From NCBI RefSeq assembly GCF_030817215.1, contig NZ_JAUSZA010000001.1, positions 3,260,501 through 3,324,500 on the forward strand: a stretch of DNA of 64,000 nt, written 5' to 3'. The position numbers and the translations under genes are program-made. The first letter of the stretch is position 1. Each line of letters opens with the position of its first letter. Of the stretch, positions 61,582 to 64,000 are shown in pieces. The stretch is from Paenibacillus sp. V4I3 (GTDB lineage Bacteria > Bacillota > Bacilli > Paenibacillales > NBRC-103111). A model generated the notes under the pieces. The model was not told the origin of the DNA, did no database searches, and saw nothing but the letters and a program-made list of their open reading frames with translations.

Positions 61582-61973
61582 TGAAACATATTTTTGAAAA
61601 AGGTACTAGAGTGGATGATCCGGTATTAGTTGGGTTTGTCCGAGACAACCTAGTGGCCATTGGTTATTCTAACGGAGCCAATATAGCAGGCAGCCTTCTA
61701 TTCCATTATCAAAATGCATTTAGTGGCGCTATTCTTCATCATCCAATGGTTCCAAGAAGAGGCATTAAGCTACCGAATTTATCTGATATCCCTATCTTTA
61801 TAGGTGCAGGTACTAATGATCCAATCTGCACTGCGCAAGAAACCGAAGAGCTACAAAAACTACTTCGTGAAGCTGGAGCAACAGTTGAAGTTCATTGGGA
61901 GCATTTTGGTCATCAATTAACAACTAGCGAAGTGGATGCAGCCTCGGTTTGGTTTAAGAAGAACCTGTTGTAA
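61581..61973 (+). pseudogene. mhqD: MhqD-like hydrolase with internal in-frame deletion
   Basis: 130 residues against roughly 200 in the family. The N-terminal 15 residues (MKHIFEKGTRVDDPVL) and the C-terminal part from NLVAIGYSNGANIAG (catalytic Ser in GYSNGA) through GTNDPICT (Asp) and HWEHFGHQLT (His) are family-typical. The LLLHGTGG oxyanion region and the first alpha/beta strands, about 70 residues, are missing, although the frame is kept. Loss of the oxyanion loop should abolish carboxylesterase activity. It overlaps the dioxygenase gene by one base. Confidence 0.8.
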
Positions 61974-62350
61974 TATGGATTGGTGCTCGCGATCTAAATG
62001 ATATCTTTTGATGCTCGTGGAATGGAGCGTTGTTACATGTCTGCAAGTTTACAACATCGCCTTCAATGAGGCTTTATTAATATTGACTATCGAAAATACG
62101 TTGACTATAAAAAGTAAGTTTTATGATATTAATGCAATAGAATTTCCTTTTATTTTACCTATTAAACAGTAAATATCCTTTGGACGATCATTTTCCTCAT
62201 TATCCATTGAAGAACTACATACTAAACATTTATATTTACTAGTTGTTCTTCTTTATCTGATACTGAATTTTTTCTAGGTGATGAATATTTAATCATTTTT
62301 TTTGAAATTATAGTAAAGGCGATAATTTAATTACATTTTTAGTTTGTTAA
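61974..62350. other. AT-rich gap
   Basis: No gene, terminator or repeat could be identified in these 380 bases; several short frames lack ribosome binding sites. Confidence 0.5.
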
Positions 62351-62965
62351 TAAAAAAGATATCATCCCCATGACCTTCAAACCTCGTTTAGTATGGTAGT
62401 AGGGAAAGAATTTATTGAAACCTACCATAAAGCAAATCCAACAGATGAAGTAATTTATCTAGATTTGTACAAGACAAAAATGCCTCATATAGATGGTGAC
62501 GTATTTAGTGGTTGGGGGAAACTTCGATCAGGAACTTCTTTTGAACAACTCTCCGATGCTGAAAAGTCAAAAGTTGGTCGCCTAAATGAGATTGTTGAGC
62601 AATATGTGGCGGCTGATAAGTATGTTTTTGTTTCCCCAATGTGGAATTTTTCTTTCCCACCGCTTCTCAAGGCTTACATTGATGCAATTTGCATTGCGGG
62701 TAAAACATATACCGAAAATGGACCAGTTGGTTTATTAACAGATAAAAAAGCCATTCATATTCAAGCAAGTGGTGGAGTGTACACGGAGGGTCCTGCTGCT
62801 GATTTCGAAAGTGGTCATAGTTACCTAAAGAAAATTATCCAATTTCATGGAGTTCCATCTTTTGAGGGAATATTTGTAGAAGGCATGGCATCCCTCATTC
62901 ACTCTCATTCACCTACTCGATTTTATACTTCAATTATACAGAAAAAAGGTACAGATCCTCAATAA
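62351..62965 (+). pseudogene. azoR: FMN-dependent azoreductase (AzoR-like), damaged at both ends
   Basis: The frame before the ATG at 62393 still reads [18 protein letters not shown], matching the end of the FMN-phosphate loop, but the usual start (VLYIKANP) is gone. The core is family-typical: [57 protein letters not shown]. The last 25 residues ([18 protein letters not shown]) do not fit the family, so the 3' end is frameshifted or replaced. It would have reduced quinones or azo dyes with NADH. Confidence 0.8.
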
Positions 62966-62987
62966 TTTGAGGTTTTGTACCTTTTTA
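62944..62987 (+). terminator. Terminator overlapping the azoR-like stop
   Basis: AAAAGGTACA and TGTACCTTTT with an inner CCTCAA/TTGAGG stem, then a T run. Confidence 0.8.
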
Positions 62988-63197
62988 CATTAAATAGGGA
63001 CTTTTTCAGTGGCTTCGCGAATTTGGGGCTCATTTTTCCAATATTATGAAACATCACATTTTGTTTTTTTGTTGTTGGTGAATATAGTAACTGCGACATA
63101 TGTATACTAGCGGCTGCTTGGTTGCAATACCATTTTTTCGGAAATGGATTACATCCAGATTTTCCTATTGCAGTGTCACCGAATAGCATACTTTTGT

Positions 63198-64000
63198 TTA
63201 ATGCCCTTCTTTTCCTCCAAACATCTCATTTGCGTAAATGACACCAAGTCCATAAGCGCCGCCGTGATCTTTTGCTATAGTCAGAACATCATTGTAAGTT
63301 TTTTGATTAGCCCAATCACGCTGCATCTCAAGCAAATATTGCAACCACGTAATAGGTACAGCACCAGCCTGGATCATTCGTTGAATAGCCATTTCATGCG
63401 CCTCTTGACTTACGCCTCCACAAGCATCAGATATAAAGTATACTTTATATCCCGCGTCAATTGCTGAAAGAACTGGATCGACAACGCAAACTTCAGTCCA
63501 GAGGCCAGCAATTACAATTTTCTTTTTACCGAAGCTTTTTACTTTATCTACGACGCGCTGGTCTTCCCAAGCATTCATGGTTGTACGGTCGATCGGCGCT
63601 TGATCAGGAAAAACAGCTTTAATTTCCGGAAAGATAGGACCGCTAAAAGTTTTCGAAGCCACTGTAGTAAGTAACGTAGGCACACCGAACAATTTCGCGG
63701 ATTTTGCAACTCCTGCTACATTATTTCGGATGGTTTCCAAACTATGCGATTTCGTTGCGAAAGCCATTTGTGGTTGATGGTCAACTAGCATGAGGGAATG
63801 ATCGGTTGGACTTAACAAACGTGGTGAAGCATTAGTTGCAGTCGCTTGAATCTGTGCTCCTTCCGAAACCTTAGTAGCAAGCGAGTTAAATTCTGCTTGT
63901 GAAGACCCGACTGAATTTGCTCGAGAATTATCAGTGGCAGTTTGAGCAACATAATTGGGAGCGACTTGCCCATCATTCAATGCATTAACCTGAAAACCCT
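63198..64000 (-). CDS. Isochorismatase-family hydrolase (copy 5), N-terminus beyond the right edge
   Basis: At least 267 residues, open to the window edge; a TTG at 63980 is the first start in view but has no clear ribosome binding site, and the frame continues upstream. After a Ser/Asn/Ala-rich N-terminal stretch, the domain is colinear with copies 1-4: SLMLVDHQPQMAF (Asp), TTVASKTFSGP (Lys), GLWTEVCVVDP (Cys), and the same GGAYGLGVIYANEMFGGKEG end. Identity to copies 1-4 is roughly 65%, so it diverged well before the tandem set formed. It probably shares their substrate. Confidence 0.9.
   Translation of the reverse strand, partial: GFQVNALNDGQVAPNYVAQTATDNSRANSVGSSQAEFNSLATKVSEGAQIQATATNASPRLLSPTDHSLMLVDHQPQMAFATKSHSLETIRNNVAGVAKSAKLFGVPTLLTTVASKTFSGPIFPEIKAVFPDQAPIDRTTMNAWEDQRVVDKVKSFGKKKIVIAGLWTEVCVVDPVLSAIDAGYKVYFISDACGGVSQEAHEMAIQRMIQAGAVPITWLQYLLEMQRDWANQKTYNDVLTIAKDHGGAYGLGVIYANEMFGGKEGH

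Overview
The window reads as a chromosomal accessory region of a low-GC, endospore-former-type Firmicute, most likely Paenibacillus or a close relative. Supporting signs are strong purine-rich ribosome binding sites with frequent TTG and GTG starts, lipoproteins with classic lipoboxes, an SLH-domain surface protein, WG-repeat and copper-amine-oxidase-N-like surface proteins, a LiaSR/NarL-like two-component pair and a DUF896 protein. No rRNA, tRNA or CRISPR array was seen.

Layout. 1-8.0 kb: FAD oxidoreductase (runs off the left edge), a GC-rich SnoaL-like gene, a nitroreductase, an RCC1-repeat protein, a membrane-anchored multicopper oxidase broken by an amber codon, and a LysR regulator. 8.0-31 kb: mostly short, same-strand, single-gene units of unrelated type and base composition (GNAT, VOC, DUF3888, P-loop kinase, WG-repeat, small membrane proteins, many unknowns), separated by one family of short palindromic sites. 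27-43 kb: a patchwork of fusions and remnants, an msrAB-dinB pair and its decayed copy, a two-component system, an XRE regulator, an AraC/MFS divergent pair, an aldehyde dehydrogenase and an SDR. 43.9-48.7 kb: the site family resumes and ends at an intact tyrosine recombinase. 49-51 kb: a TniB-like ATPase, a DNA-binding fragment and a repeat cluster, probably a relic of a Tn7/Tn5053-like transposon. 51.6-59.2 kb: four tandem secreted isochorismatase-family genes (three almost identical), a lipoprotein cytochrome c, a MarR regulator, an SLH-cupredoxin protein and a secreted two-domain multicopper oxidase. 59.4-64 kb: DUF896, a YeiH fragment, an IS6 relic, a decayed quinone-stress (mhq-like) module and a fifth isochorismatase gene on the minus strand.

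The main candidate for an undescribed system is the repeat family at 8.0-35.3 and 45.2-47.7 kb. I count about 29 same-orientation sites, each a short imperfect palindrome close to CTAACG-N5-CGATAG. They come in two spacer variants: B (GGAAA-like) just after an ORF, and A (GGCAG-like) just before the next one, often with a terminator-like hairpin between B and A. This gives repeating units of A-ORF-B-hairpin. One intact tyrosine recombinase, one recombinase copy cut off exactly at a site, and one frameshifted recombinase relic lie within the array. The layout resembles an integron cassette array, but the sites are direct repeats and the recombinase lacks the integron-specific insertion. Two further repeat families, around 10.0/35.1 kb and 43.7 kb, also flank terminator hairpins.

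All calls come from reading sequence and recalled family knowledge; no database search was run.
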